From contig NZ_SPOZ01000008.1 in assembly GCF_004569635.1 (NCBI RefSeq), positions 20,374-84,373 of the forward strand: 64,000 bases of DNA, read 5' to 3'. The stretch comes from Streptococcus sp. LYSM12. Its GTDB lineage: Bacteria > Bacillota > Bacilli > Lactobacillales > Streptococcaceae. Positions within the stretch are counted from its first letter, which is position 1, and each line of letters starts with the position of its first letter. This document shows positions 46,126-53,926 of this stretch, in pieces. The translations under genes were made by a program, and so were the position numbers. The notes beneath the pieces are model-generated. The model had not been told where the DNA came from, did not search any database, and was given only the letters and a program-made list of their open reading frames with translations.

Positions 46126-47868
46126 CTAATTCAATATATTGTGTAGTGCTTCTCCAGAGATTTCTTCTGCATGCCATTCTACAACCCCATAATGATTATT
46201 AGATAATTCTGCTACTTTATCAATCCATGTATTTTCATTTTGTGCTCGGACTAGTAACATTGGATTTGTTGTACCACTTGTTAACATACTGTTATTCACG
46301 ACCCACCATGTATGAGCAATGCCTGCTCGATCCAAGTCTTCCTGTAGTCGCATAGATTCATAAACAGGTGTTGTTTCAGGTAAAGTGACCATGACCACTT
46401 CGGTTTCTTTTCCATCTTGCAAACGAGGTAAGAGACGTTTCACTGATTCTGGTACTTCACCAGATGTCCGCTCTACTTCTTTATGGTAGCTTTGGGTAGA
46501 ATCAAGTAATAGTAATGTATGTCCTGTTGGTGCGGTATCAATAACTACCACATCACAATCGGCATCATCCACAATCTCTGCAAAAGCTCTGAATACAGCG
46601 ATTTCTTGTGTACAAGGCGAACGTAAATCTTCTTCTACATAAGCAACATCATCTGGTGACATCGTTTCACGAGCCTTGCTTAATACTTCTTCTGTATAAT
46701 CTGCTAATTCCTTGTCCTCATCGATATGACTCACCTTGATTTGATCGGATTCAGAAATCACAAATTGTAAATGAGCAGCTGGATCGGTTGTAGCCAAATG
46801 AACTTTCTTGCCTTTATCTGCTAAACCAGTGGCAATTGCCGCAGCAATAGTCGTTTTCCCAACGCCACCTTTACCCATTGTAAAAATCACTTTTTTATCA
46901 GATTGATGCAACTCATTCACGATGTCTTTCAATCTAGGAAATGCTCTTGGTGTGACTATTTCAGTTAAAAATTCACCTTGATTGGATTTCAACAATTGGC
47001 GTAGATTTTCAACACCAGTCACATTGTAAGAACGTAAAGGAATACTGTACTCAGGAAAAGCTTTCAAACTATCTGGCATTTGTGCCAACGCTTCTTGTTG
47101 TCCATCATAAATCAATTGAGATACTCTATCTGTTGCTTCCTCTAAGACGCCATTCACTAATAAAACTTGATTTTCAATGCCTATCTCTTGTAATTCTTTA
47201 GAAGCTCGATCTGCTTCTAAAAGTGGTGCCTTTTGTGGTCTAGTTACAAGCATTAAAGTTGTTTTTGCTCCATCAGCTAATGTAGCTACAGCATGCTCAT
47301 AAATTTCCTTTTTATCACCTAAACCAGATAATTGACCTAAGCATGAAGCTCCTGTTGTATTTTCATCCATAAAATTACTCCATGCAGACGGTAACTGTAA
47401 CATCCTTAACGTGTGACCTGTTGGTGCGGTATCAAAAATAATATAATCATACTTTTTCTCTGCTTCTGGATCAGTTAAAAAACCAGAAAATTCATTGAAG
47501 GCAGCAATCTCTACTGTACAAGAACCAGATAATTGTTCCTCCATATTCGCTAAAGCAGAATCAGGTAGTTTCCCTCTAAATGGTCCTACAACACTTTCTT
47601 TATAGTCATCAGCTGCTGTTACAGGATCAAAATTTGCTACAGTTAATCCCGGAACTTCTGGAATTTCTTTCCCTTTATTTGTTAATTCTGTTTGAAAAAC
47701 ATCTTGTAAATTACTTGCTGGATCGGTACTGACTAACATAACTTTTTTCCCACTATCTGCTAAATAAGTAGCAGTGCCACAAGCAGTCGTTGTTTTACCA
47801 ACACCTCCCTTTCCTGTAAAAAATAGATACTTTGTTAATGGTAGCTGATCTGGTTGGTACAATTTCAT
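46126..47868 (-). CDS. arsA: Arsenical pump-driving ATPase
   Basis: Cytoplasmic ATPase that drives arsenite export with its membrane partner. The 580-aa product is a tandem duplication: P-loops GKGGVGKTTTA (about 19-29) and GKGGVGKTTIA (about 332-342), two DTAPTGHTL motifs, and three metal-site cysteines at C117 (SGSC), C176 (GASC) and C419 (RSPC). The frame is intact. The usual partner is truncated, so it may be idle unless ArsB/ACR3 is elsewhere. Confidence 0.95.
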   Translation of the reverse strand: MKLYQPDQLPLTKYLFFTGKGGVGKTTTACGTATYLADSGKKVMLVSTDPASNLQDVFQTELTNKGKEIPEVPGLTVANFDPVTAADDYKESVVGPFRGKLPDSALANMEEQLSGSCTVEIAAFNEFSGFLTDPEAEKKYDYIIFDTAPTGHTLRMLQLPSAWSNFMDENTTGASCLGQLSGLGDKKEIYEHAVATLADGAKTTLMLVTRPQKAPLLEADRASKELQEIGIENQVLLVNGVLEEATDRVSQLIYDGQQEALAQMPDSLKAFPEYSIPLRSYNVTGVENLRQLLKSNQGEFLTEIVTPRAFPRLKDIVNELHQSDKKVIFTMGKGGVGKTTIAAAIATGLADKGKKVHLATTDPAAHLQFVISESDQIKVSHIDEDKELADYTEEVLSKARETMSPDDVAYVEEDLRSPCTQEIAVFRAFAEIVDDADCDVVVIDTAPTGHTLLLLDSTQSYHKEVERTSGEVPESVKRLLPRLQDGKETEVVMVTLPETTPVYESMRLQEDLDRAGIAHTWWVVNNSMLTSGTTNPMLLVRAQNENTWIDKVAELSNNHYGVVEWHAEEISGEALHNILN

Positions 47869-47903
47869 GTTTGGTTTCCTCCTTTAAATTTAACATCATC
47901 ATT

Positions 47904-48251
47904 CTAAGCAGTTGTTACTCTCCATTTAACCTCACAAGAACATGCAGCATTATCAATCGTATGACAAATACAGTCATCTGTGTTTTGAATGATTGTTTGA
48001 ATGACACCAGATAATACTTTCATATTCTCCGCATTCAATGAATAATTGTGCCATGTCCCTGATTTTCTGGCTTGAACAATCCCTGCATTCATTAACACTT
48101 TCATGTGATGGGAAAGCGTTGGTTGTGTAAATTCAAAATGCTCTAATAAATCACATGCACAACGCTCACCACAAGAGAGCATATCCACAATTTGAACCCT
48201 TTTTGGGTCTCCTAATGCTTTAAAAACTTTTGCTGTTAATTCATAATCCAT
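47904..48251 (-). CDS. arsR: Arsenic-responsive repressor ArsR (first)
   Basis: 115-aa ArsR-family repressor with metal-binding cysteines C27, C31 and C33 in SCGERCACDLL and recognition helix QPTLSHHMKVL. A Cys-rich end (DCICH, CSCEV) is extra. It starts its own unit with arsA downstream after 35 bases, separated from arsD by a terminator and from its own promoter by about 37 bases. Confidence 0.92.
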   Translation of the reverse strand: MDYELTAKVFKALGDPKRVQIVDMLSCGERCACDLLEHFEFTQPTLSHHMKVLMNAGIVQARKSGTWHNYSLNAENMKVLSGVIQTIIQNTDDCICHTIDNAACSCEVKWRVTTA

Positions 48252-48288
48252 CTTTCATCCCTCCATACATAGAAGTTCTTCTATATAT

Positions 48289-48317
48289 AGTATAGATGTT
48301 CATCCATCTATTGTCAA
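48289..48317 (-). promoter_or_regulatory. Promoter of arsR-arsA
   Basis: On the minus strand TTGACA (48312-48317), 17 bases and TATACT (48289-48294). ATAGATGGATGAACATCTAT in the spacer is an ArsR-type operator. Confidence 0.82.
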
Positions 48318-48337
48318 TAGATTCTGTCTCACTTAAT

Positions 48338-48372
48338 AAAAAAGCCTATGAGAATCTCTTCTCATAAGCTTT
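48338..48372 (-). terminator. Terminator after arsD
   Basis: On the minus strand AAGCTTATGAGAA and TTCTCATAGGCTT form a hairpin followed by TTTTATT. Confidence 0.8.
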
Positions 48373-48384
48373 AGTTTCTTAGTT

Positions 48385-48756
48385 TTAGCAACATCCAGAT
48401 GATGGAGAGCAGCAACTATTTGATTGTTCTTCTTTCTTATCCTCTGAGAAATTAACACCAGTATAGACACTAAACTCCTCATTTGACGGATAACCAGCCA
48501 TTTTCACAATTTCACCATCTAATAAAACAACTGGTAGTATGTCGGCTCCTTTAGACTGTAACAACTCCCCAATTTTTTCATTTTCAACGAATGCCGCAGG
48601 GTTACCTGTTAAATTAAAACGCTCTACTTCTACACCATCGGCTTTTTCCAATGTTTGAATAATAGAGGAAACTCGAAGCAATTCTGTATCTACTCCGGGA
48701 CCACAAACTCCTGTGTCACAACACATTGCTGGTTCGTACAACGATACTTTACTCAT
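48385..48756 (-). CDS. arsD: Arsenic metallochaperone ArsD
   Basis: 123-aa protein that passes arsenite to ArsA. Cysteines C12, C13 and C18 in PAMCCDTGVCGPGVD are the essential metal-binding set, and the C-terminus has two more Cys pairs (NSCCSPSSGCC). It follows arsR by 1 base and is transcribed with it. Confidence 0.93.
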   Translation of the reverse strand: MSKVSLYEPAMCCDTGVCGPGVDTELLRVSSIIQTLEKADGVEVERFNLTGNPAAFVENEKIGELLQSKGADILPVVLLDGEIVKMAGYPSNEEFSVYTGVNFSEDKKEEQSNSCCSPSSGCC

Positions 48757-48757
48757 T

Positions 48758-49051
48758 TTACATAACTCCTTCTTTTTGTTTTGTATTCAATATCTGATGT
48801 ATTAATTCTTGAAATTCTTCAATATTCTCTGTTACCAGAGAATAATATTGCCATTTGCCTTCTTTACGTGCGGTTACTACTCCCGCCTCAATTAAAACCT
48901 TCATATGATGTGATAGTGTCGGCTGAGTAAAATCAAAATTATCCAAAATATCACATGCACACTTTTCACCAGTTGAAATCATATCTAATATTTGAAGTCT
49001 ATTAGGCTCTGCAATTGCCTTCATAATTTTTGATAATCCTAAATAATCCAT
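48758..49051 (-). CDS. arsR: Arsenic-responsive repressor ArsR (second)
   Basis: 97-aa ArsR-family repressor, metal cysteines C31 and C33 in STGEKCACDIL, recognition helix QPTLSHHMKVL. It has the same design as the other ArsR in this cluster but is shorter and clearly diverged. It heads the arsR-arsD unit. Its first 42 codons, ribosome site and promoter are duplicated in tandem upstream, with the start codon of the duplicate changed to ATA. Confidence 0.92.
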   Translation of the reverse strand: MDYLGLSKIMKAIAEPNRLQILDMISTGEKCACDILDNFDFTQPTLSHHMKVLIEAGVVTARKEGKWQYYSLVTENIEEFQELIHQILNTKQKEGVM

Positions 49052-49305
49052 ATTCTCACCTCCACATAGAAATTCATCTATATTTAATATAGAACTTTAT
49101 CTATATTTTGTCAATGAGTAAAATCAAAATTATCCAAAATATCACATGCACACTTTTCACCAGTTGAAATCATATCTAATATTTGAAGTCTATTAGGCTC
49201 TGCAATTGCCTTCATAATTTTTGATAATCCTAAATAATCTATATTCTCACCTCCACATAGAAATTCATCTATATTTAATATAGAACTTTATCTATATTTT
49301 GTCAA
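48924..49305. repeat. 191-bp tandem duplication of the arsR start and promoter
   Basis: Two copies (48924-49114, 49115-49305) of a 191-bp unit, with the ten bases TGAGTAAAAT at both ends and again after the second copy. Each carries the promoter, operator, ribosome site and first codons of arsR. The only difference I found is C to T at 49240 (ATG to ATA on the coding strand). Confidence 0.9.
49086..49114 (-). promoter_or_regulatory. Promoter of arsR-arsD (near copy)
   Basis: On the minus strand TTGACA (49109-49114), 17 bases and TATATT (49086-49091), with operator-like TATAGATAAAGTTCTATA in between. An identical promoter lies 191 bp upstream (49277-49305). Confidence 0.82.
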
Positions 49306-49369
49306 TGAGTAAAATATGAGTTATATCCTATCGTAAATTATAAAATACCTCTTAAAGCATCTCCTGAAA

Positions 49370-50175
49370 GGTTCAGTTGCAAAGTTTTAAATAAAGAATA
49401 AAATCCCTTACGGTATCTATGATTTAAGCTGGGATTCCCAATAATACCTTGATTTCAGTACAGACCGAAAACTCGAAGAGAGTGCCTTCTTTCCGGGTTT
49501 TCTTATATAATCCTCGAATGGCTTCCATGCCTTTAATCGTGGTAGAGGCAGTGCGTAAACTTCGATAGAATTTATTGCGTCTCTTTACTGGACGATGGTC
49601 TTGTTCAATCAAATTATTCAGGTATTTAATGGTACGATGTTCTGTCCCTTGATAAAAGCCGTATTCTTTTAGTTTCTTAAAGGCACTTGTAATAGAGGGG
49701 GCTTTATCTGTGACTACAACCTTCGGTTCATCAAACTGCTTCACTAACCGCTTAAGAAAAGCATAGGCTGCTTGTGTGTCCCGTTTTTTACGTAACCAAA
49801 TATCCAAGGTTAAACCATCTGCATCGATGGCTCGATACAAATAATGCCATTTTCCTTTAATTTTGATGTACGTTTCATCCATTTTCCATGAATAAAAGGA
49901 TTTTTTATTTTTTTTCCAAATTTGATAGAGTAGTTTGCCATATTCTTGCACCCAACGATAAATCGTCGTATGAGAAACGTTAATGCCACGATCATATAAG
50001 ATTTCTTGAACTTCACGATAGCTAAGGTTATAACGAAGATAGTAGCCCACGGCTACAATAATCACATCCTGCTGAAATTTCTTTCCTTTAAAAGGATTCA
50101 TCGTCATTCCTCCTGCTATCTTTTTCTATTATTCTACCTTATTTGGTAGTAGATTTAAAACTTTGCAACAGAACC
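49370..50175 (-). mobile_element. IS6-family insertion sequence (IS1216/ISS1 group)
   Basis: 806-bp element with terminal repeats GGTTCAGTTGCAAAGTTTTAAA at the left and the complement of GGTTCTGTTGCAAAGTTTTAAA at the right, one mismatch apart. The flanking eight bases (TCCTGAAA and CTCCACTT) are not duplicated, so it was left here by IS-mediated rearrangement rather than a simple insertion. On the right it truncates the DUF5960-like gene. Confidence 0.9.
49424..50101 (-). CDS. IS6-family transposase
   Basis: 225-aa DDE transposase. AGGAGG 7 bases upstream and IS6 practice place the start at 50101 (MNPFKGKKFQQD), not 50107. Helix-turn-helix RGINVSHTTIYRWVQ and catalytic residues in WKMDETYIKIKG, VTDKAPS and EQDHRPVK are all intact. 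The frame ends GIPA as in IS1216. Active copies make cointegrates and adjacent deletions, which explains the scars at 41260, 41827 and 50176. Confidence 0.92.
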   Translation of the reverse strand: MNPFKGKKFQQDVIIVAVGYYLRYNLSYREVQEILYDRGINVSHTTIYRWVQEYGKLLYQIWKKNKKSFYSWKMDETYIKIKGKWHYLYRAIDADGLTLDIWLRKKRDTQAAYAFLKRLVKQFDEPKVVVTDKAPSITSAFKKLKEYGFYQGTEHRTIKYLNNLIEQDHRPVKRRNKFYRSLRTASTTIKGMEAIRGLYKKTRKEGTLFEFSVCTEIKVLLGIPA

Positions 50176-50381
50176 CTCCACTTACTTTCTTAACAGATGA
50201 TATTATGCTTGCCATGGCAAAATCTCAAAAGCCCTATTTTAAGCTAAATAAGGAAAATTCGAAAGACCATCGTGACCATTATTTTATGTTCAATGTAGAA
50301 CCTTCACGAGATAATAATCTAGTTAGACTATATTGTTACGATTCAACGATGACACATATTTCAAAAAACAGGCCAAAATAA
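50176..50381 (+). pseudogene. DUF5960-like ICE protein, 5' part lost to the IS6 element
   Basis: The frame reads PPLTFLTDDIMLAMAKSQKP, then NKENSKDHRDHYFMFNVEPS and ends THISKNRPK. It matches residues 34-99 of the complete copy at 26209. The IS6 right end joins it directly; start codon and ribosome site are missing. Confidence 0.85.
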
Positions 50382-50389
50382 TTGGTCTG

Positions 50390-50686
50390 TTATTTGTTAT
50401 TATTGCTCTCTCGCCTACCTTGTCTAAATCTCTCAATGTTTTTTTTCAACTGCTCAGTATTCAGTTTATTTTTCGCTTCTTGAATTGTCTTATCAAGATT
50501 ATGTTCCTCTGTGTTTGTAATGTTTCGAGACACTTCTACGTTCTTGCTAGGCTTGAAACTTGGATCAAAAACCACATCTAGGAGTTGCTCTACTTTGGTT
50601 TGTTCAGTATCTGACATCTCTGATAGTCTATGAATCAGTCGTTTAAATTGATCCTGGTTCTGATTTTTCTTTTTAAAGAATTTCAT
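50390..50686 (-). CDS. Small conserved ICE protein
   Basis: 98-aa basic protein; AAGGAGAAGAAA sets the start at 50686 (MKFFKKKNQNQDQFK). It is predicted mostly helical (DTEQTKVEQLLDVVFDPSF, QEAKNKLNTEQLKKNIERF). It is next to the other small genes of the conjugation module. Function unknown. Confidence 0.65.
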   Translation of the reverse strand: MKFFKKKNQNQDQFKRLIHRLSEMSDTEQTKVEQLLDVVFDPSFKPSKNVEVSRNITNTEEHNLDKTIQEAKNKLNTEQLKKNIERFRQGRRESNNNK

Positions 50687-50735
50687 TTTCTTCTCCTTAA
50701 ATCGTAAAAAGGTAGCCCGCATAGGACTACCTGAC

Positions 50736-51125
50736 TTATAAATCATCAATGGCTACTGAAATAGCCTGTAACTTTTTATTTTGGATTTTCTTTTCATCAA
50801 TCAATTGATGAAGTTCTTCAATTTGCTTCTGACAGGCGGAAATATCCTTGTTGTTTTGTGCAATGGTATCAGCCAAGTGTTGTTTATAGTCACTTGTGAT
50901 ATTTACCTTCTTCGGCTGACTTTGTTTAATGGTTGATGCGAGCGTTTGTACATCTTTAGATTCTGACTCCTTTTGTTGCTGTTCAAAAGCAGCCACATAA
51001 TCTACTTCTTCAATTGGTTTTTCATCCTGTTTATGGAAGAGTGCTGCGATTTTAGCTCGTTCTTCATGGGACGATGTTGATTTCACATCGTCTAGTGGCT
51101 GATCAAAATTCCATGTTTTACTCAT
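50736..51125 (-). CDS. Conserved ICE protein (DUF5945-like)
   Basis: 129 aa, MSKTWNFDQPLDDVKSTSSHEERAK, with a long coiled-coil C-terminus (about 80-125). It overlaps the next gene upstream by 4 bases. The DUF name is from memory. Unknown function in the ICESa2603 conserved region. Confidence 0.65.
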   Translation of the reverse strand: MSKTWNFDQPLDDVKSTSSHEERAKIAALFHKQDEKPIEEVDYVAAFEQQQKESESKDVQTLASTIKQSQPKKVNITSDYKQHLADTIAQNNKDISACQKQIEELHQLIDEKKIQNKKLQAISVAIDDL

Positions 51126-51349
51126 TCTATATCCTCATTTCTGTAATTTAGGTGTAGTGTGGTTTCTTTACCAAAGGCTTGCTCTAGTGCTTCATGAAAT
51201 GACAACTGACTAGATTGTTGCCGTTTAATAAAGGTGCTATACATTGCAGTTTGTAGTTGGTCACGATAGTGTTCCAATTTCTCAGTCTCACGTGAGACTT
51301 TTTCTTCTTGTCTAGCTACTTTTTCAGCCAGACGTTCAATCGCACTCAT
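51122..51349 (-). CDS. Conserved ICE protein (DUF5965-like)
   Basis: 75 aa, helical and charged: MSAIERLAEKVARQEEKVSR, ending LNYRNEDIE. It overlaps the following gene by 4 bases (ATGA), showing coupling. Small proteins of this kind occur in the same order in Tn5252-like ICEs. Function unknown. Confidence 0.65.
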   Translation of the reverse strand: MSAIERLAEKVARQEEKVSRETEKLEHYRDQLQTAMYSTFIKRQQSSQLSFHEALEQAFGKETTLHLNYRNEDIE

Positions 51350-51402
51350 AGGGTGTCCTCCTTGTCACTTTCTAGATTATGATAGTGGACTTGATTTTGT
51401 TA

Positions 51403-52479
51403 TCACAATTCCATAGCACGCTCTCGTTTTGGTGGAGGATGATTCTTAATGGCTTGTATATGGGCTGACTGAATAAGATTGCTTAAGGATATTTCTTTCT
51501 GTTGTTTCACAATATCATTCCAATCTGACTTTGTTTCAAGTCCCTGCAATGGTGGTAAATCTTTGGTGATTGGAAGTCCTTTATCTGACAGTTTCTGAAA
51601 AAATTCTCTTCCTGCTTCATCGTTATCAACAGCCATTGTTATGACGTTTGAATGAGTTTGAAAAAAGGTTGTCGTCTCTTGTATTGCCTGAAGATAATGG
51701 CTAAGTCTGCTTGGTTTTACTGTATCTAGAAATACCAATTTCCCCTGTTCCTCTGCTGCTAGACGCAAGGTCTGATAAGCAATCACAGAAAGTTTTAAGC
51801 CTTCCATTGAAATCAGGCGAACATCGGATAATTGCTTTTGGTGAAGCTGATAATAACTCATCATATCGATAACGGATTCACAAAAAATGAGTCGCTTGGG
51901 ATTCCCAATATCGAAACTAATACCGACATGGCCATGAGATCCATTCATGATTTTCTTCAAATAACCACGTTTGTGTTTTTCTTCATTTTTGACGAGACCC
52001 TGAAAGCTTGCGGCCTGTAATCTACCATTATGGTCATAGCTTTTAAACACTAAAACTGACTCCGCTTGATAAGTAGCTTGAGCAAGCAATCCTTGTCTGC
52101 CAAAGGAATTGATAGTCTGATTACTTAGTCCACGGATGTCTTTCAAGTAAGTACGTGCTTGCTGAAAGGGTTCTTCACGCAAATAATAGTAAAACGGTTG
52201 ATAAGTTTCTTCTATCACCTTAGCTTGTTCAAAATCTCCAGTTTCAAGATAAGACACAGCCTCTTTGAAAGTAACACCTGCTACTAATTGAACAAAGTCT
52301 ATCACATCCCCTTGTATATCTCTTGAAAACCATTTGAAAGTATTGGTATCGGCAAAAATCCGAAAGGAATCATGGTCTGGATGTTCAAAAATTTGTCCTG
52401 ATAAACGTCTGAAGGAATAACCCAGACTTTCAGCCACATCTAAAATGGCCTTTTGTTTTACTGCTTTAATTCGTGTCAT
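51403..52479 (-). CDS. Toprim/DUF3991-type protein of the conjugation module
   Basis: 358-aa protein with an N-terminal zinc-less primase-like segment (YSFRRLSGQIFEHPDHDSFRIF, WFSRDIQGDVIDFVQ, a DUF3991-type block) and a C-terminal toprim domain (LIFCESVIDMMSYY, MAVDNDEAGREFF). Related proteins prime or process single-stranded DNA in the recipient. It lies between the VirB8-like gene and the small ICE genes. Confidence 0.8.
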   Translation of the reverse strand: MTRIKAVKQKAILDVAESLGYSFRRLSGQIFEHPDHDSFRIFADTNTFKWFSRDIQGDVIDFVQLVAGVTFKEAVSYLETGDFEQAKVIEETYQPFYYYLREEPFQQARTYLKDIRGLSNQTINSFGRQGLLAQATYQAESVLVFKSYDHNGRLQAASFQGLVKNEEKHKRGYLKKIMNGSHGHVGISFDIGNPKRLIFCESVIDMMSYYQLHQKQLSDVRLISMEGLKLSVIAYQTLRLAAEEQGKLVFLDTVKPSRLSHYLQAIQETTTFFQTHSNVITMAVDNDEAGREFFQKLSDKGLPITKDLPPLQGLETKSDWNDIVKQQKEISLSNLIQSAHIQAIKNHPPPKRERAMEL

Positions 52480-52518
52480 CTTGTCTCCCTATCAAAAAAA
52501 GCAGAAGACTGTCTCCTG

Positions 52519-53157
52519 CTAGTTATTCTCGCTTGTTGTAGTTCCTTGGATCGTTGGTATGCTGGAATTGGCTCCATCTGTTGCTTCTTTCATGTCTTCC
52601 AGTTTTCCATTCCAGATGGTTACTTGATTTACCAAGAGCTTGTCGGAAACTTTGGAGTAGGATAAGATAACCGTCTTGGTTTCTGTCTGAGTGGTTCGCT
52701 GTTGTTGCTCACTCAAATCAGAAACATAGCTCACTTGATATGAAACTTCCGCAAGTGCAACATTGCTTTCTGTATTGACATAGATACTGGCTGATTCTAA
52801 TCGGTAGTCAAGCATATAATCTTTATAAACTTGATTGATCGCTTTATTCTGATTTGCTTCCTCTTCCGAAAATGCCGAGTCTGTCATGTAAGGCTTGATA
52901 CGAGCGTTATTTTCACCCAGCTGAACCTTGGTGAAATATTGAGTGAGAAATTCATTGACAAGCTCATCTGATAAAACAGTTGCTTTTTCTTCCTGCTTTT
53001 CCTTTGTCACAAGTTTATTTGCTTCTGCTCGTATTTGGTTCTCTGTTTGTTTTGAAACGGATTGTGAGCCAATCGTGTAGCCAATCATGACCATAAAACT
53101 GACTGCGATTAAACCTCCAACTCCAATCAGAAATCGAGCTTTCACTTTGTTTAACAT
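52519..53157 (-). CDS. VirB8-like membrane protein of the conjugation apparatus
   Basis: 212 aa: short cytoplasmic start, one membrane helix (FLIGVGGLIAVSFMVMIGYT, about 9-28), then an outside domain with an alternating helix-strand pattern as in VirB8/TcpC (NTF2-like). LDYRLESASIYVNTESNVAL is the likely conserved part. The VirB8 assignment is by architecture and position, not by a specific motif. Confidence 0.6.
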   Translation of the reverse strand: MLNKVKARFLIGVGGLIAVSFMVMIGYTIGSQSVSKQTENQIRAEANKLVTKEKQEEKATVLSDELVNEFLTQYFTKVQLGENNARIKPYMTDSAFSEEEANQNKAINQVYKDYMLDYRLESASIYVNTESNVALAEVSYQVSYVSDLSEQQQRTTQTETKTVILSYSKVSDKLLVNQVTIWNGKLEDMKEATDGANSSIPTIQGTTTSENN

Positions 53158-53252
53158 GGCTTACTCCTTTATTAGTGATAGCCACATCATAACAAGATTA
53201 ACTTGGAGATTTTATCACAAGAAAAAGGACTACCATTTGGTAATCCTCCATG

Positions 53253-53543
53253 TTAAACTATTCTATTTTTCCACCACTTCATAATAATGCTAAAAACTAG
53301 AAATAGATTTAAAGCTATAAAAAATCCAGTAAAACTCCAAATACCATTGGTGGCTAAATCTTCTGTATAGAGACCTCTCTCTGTGAAAAAGAGGTAAATT
53401 CCATAGATTTCAATAAAGACTAATCCACTGATGAGTCCTATAAGAAACAAAGCACCTGAAACTTTCACAATCTGATAAAGGACAAGCAACATTAGTCCTA
53501 TTGCTACGATAATCAGGAGGCTTTGTAGAATTTGTTCCAACAT
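53253..53543 (-). CDS. Small ICE membrane protein
   Basis: AGAGGTG before the ATG at 53543 gives 96 aa (MLEQILQSLLIIVAIGLMLL), shorter than the open frame from 53627. Three hydrophobic helices and a basic end (WWKNRIV). It lies in the conserved ICE block. Function unknown. Confidence 0.65.
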   Translation of the reverse strand: MLEQILQSLLIIVAIGLMLLVLYQIVKVSGALFLIGLISGLVFIEIYGIYLFFTERGLYTEDLATNGIWSFTGFFIALNLFLVFSIIMKWWKNRIV

Positions 53544-53556
53544 CCTACACCTCTTT

Positions 53557-53856
53557 CTAGGGCAACTGCTTACGGTAGTAGCTAGCCTGTTCCTGGTCAA
53601 GTTCATCAAGTTGGGCAACCAAGTCAAGGTATTCCGCTTTCATTACCTCATCTAAGCTTGGAAAATCACTCTCACGACTTGTGATGATGAGTTCCAGCTG
53701 TCCAGTGATTTCACGCTTTGAATAGCTATAATCAAGTGTTTCATCTTCATACTGTTCCTTTAAAGTTTGGTAGTTTGCCCTATCTTCTGGGCTTGTAAAG
53801 CCTTGTGTCAACCATTCTTCAAGTTGATAACGCATTTCATCTAGTGTTTGGGCCAT
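53557..53856 (-). CDS. Small acidic ICE protein
   Basis: 99 aa, MAQTLDEMRYQLEEWLTQGF, acidic, helical; AAGGAGAATAG upstream. It directly precedes the membrane gene by 13 bases and follows the SNF2-type gene. Function unknown. Confidence 0.65.
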   Translation of the reverse strand: MAQTLDEMRYQLEEWLTQGFTSPEDRANYQTLKEQYEDETLDYSYSKREITGQLELIITSRESDFPSLDEVMKAEYLDLVAQLDELDQEQASYYRKQLP

Positions 53857-53926
53857 GATCTATTCTCCTTTTGTGATTTCTTGACTTCATTTTACCGCGT
53901 TCAAAAATATTTGTCAGCCTTTTTTC

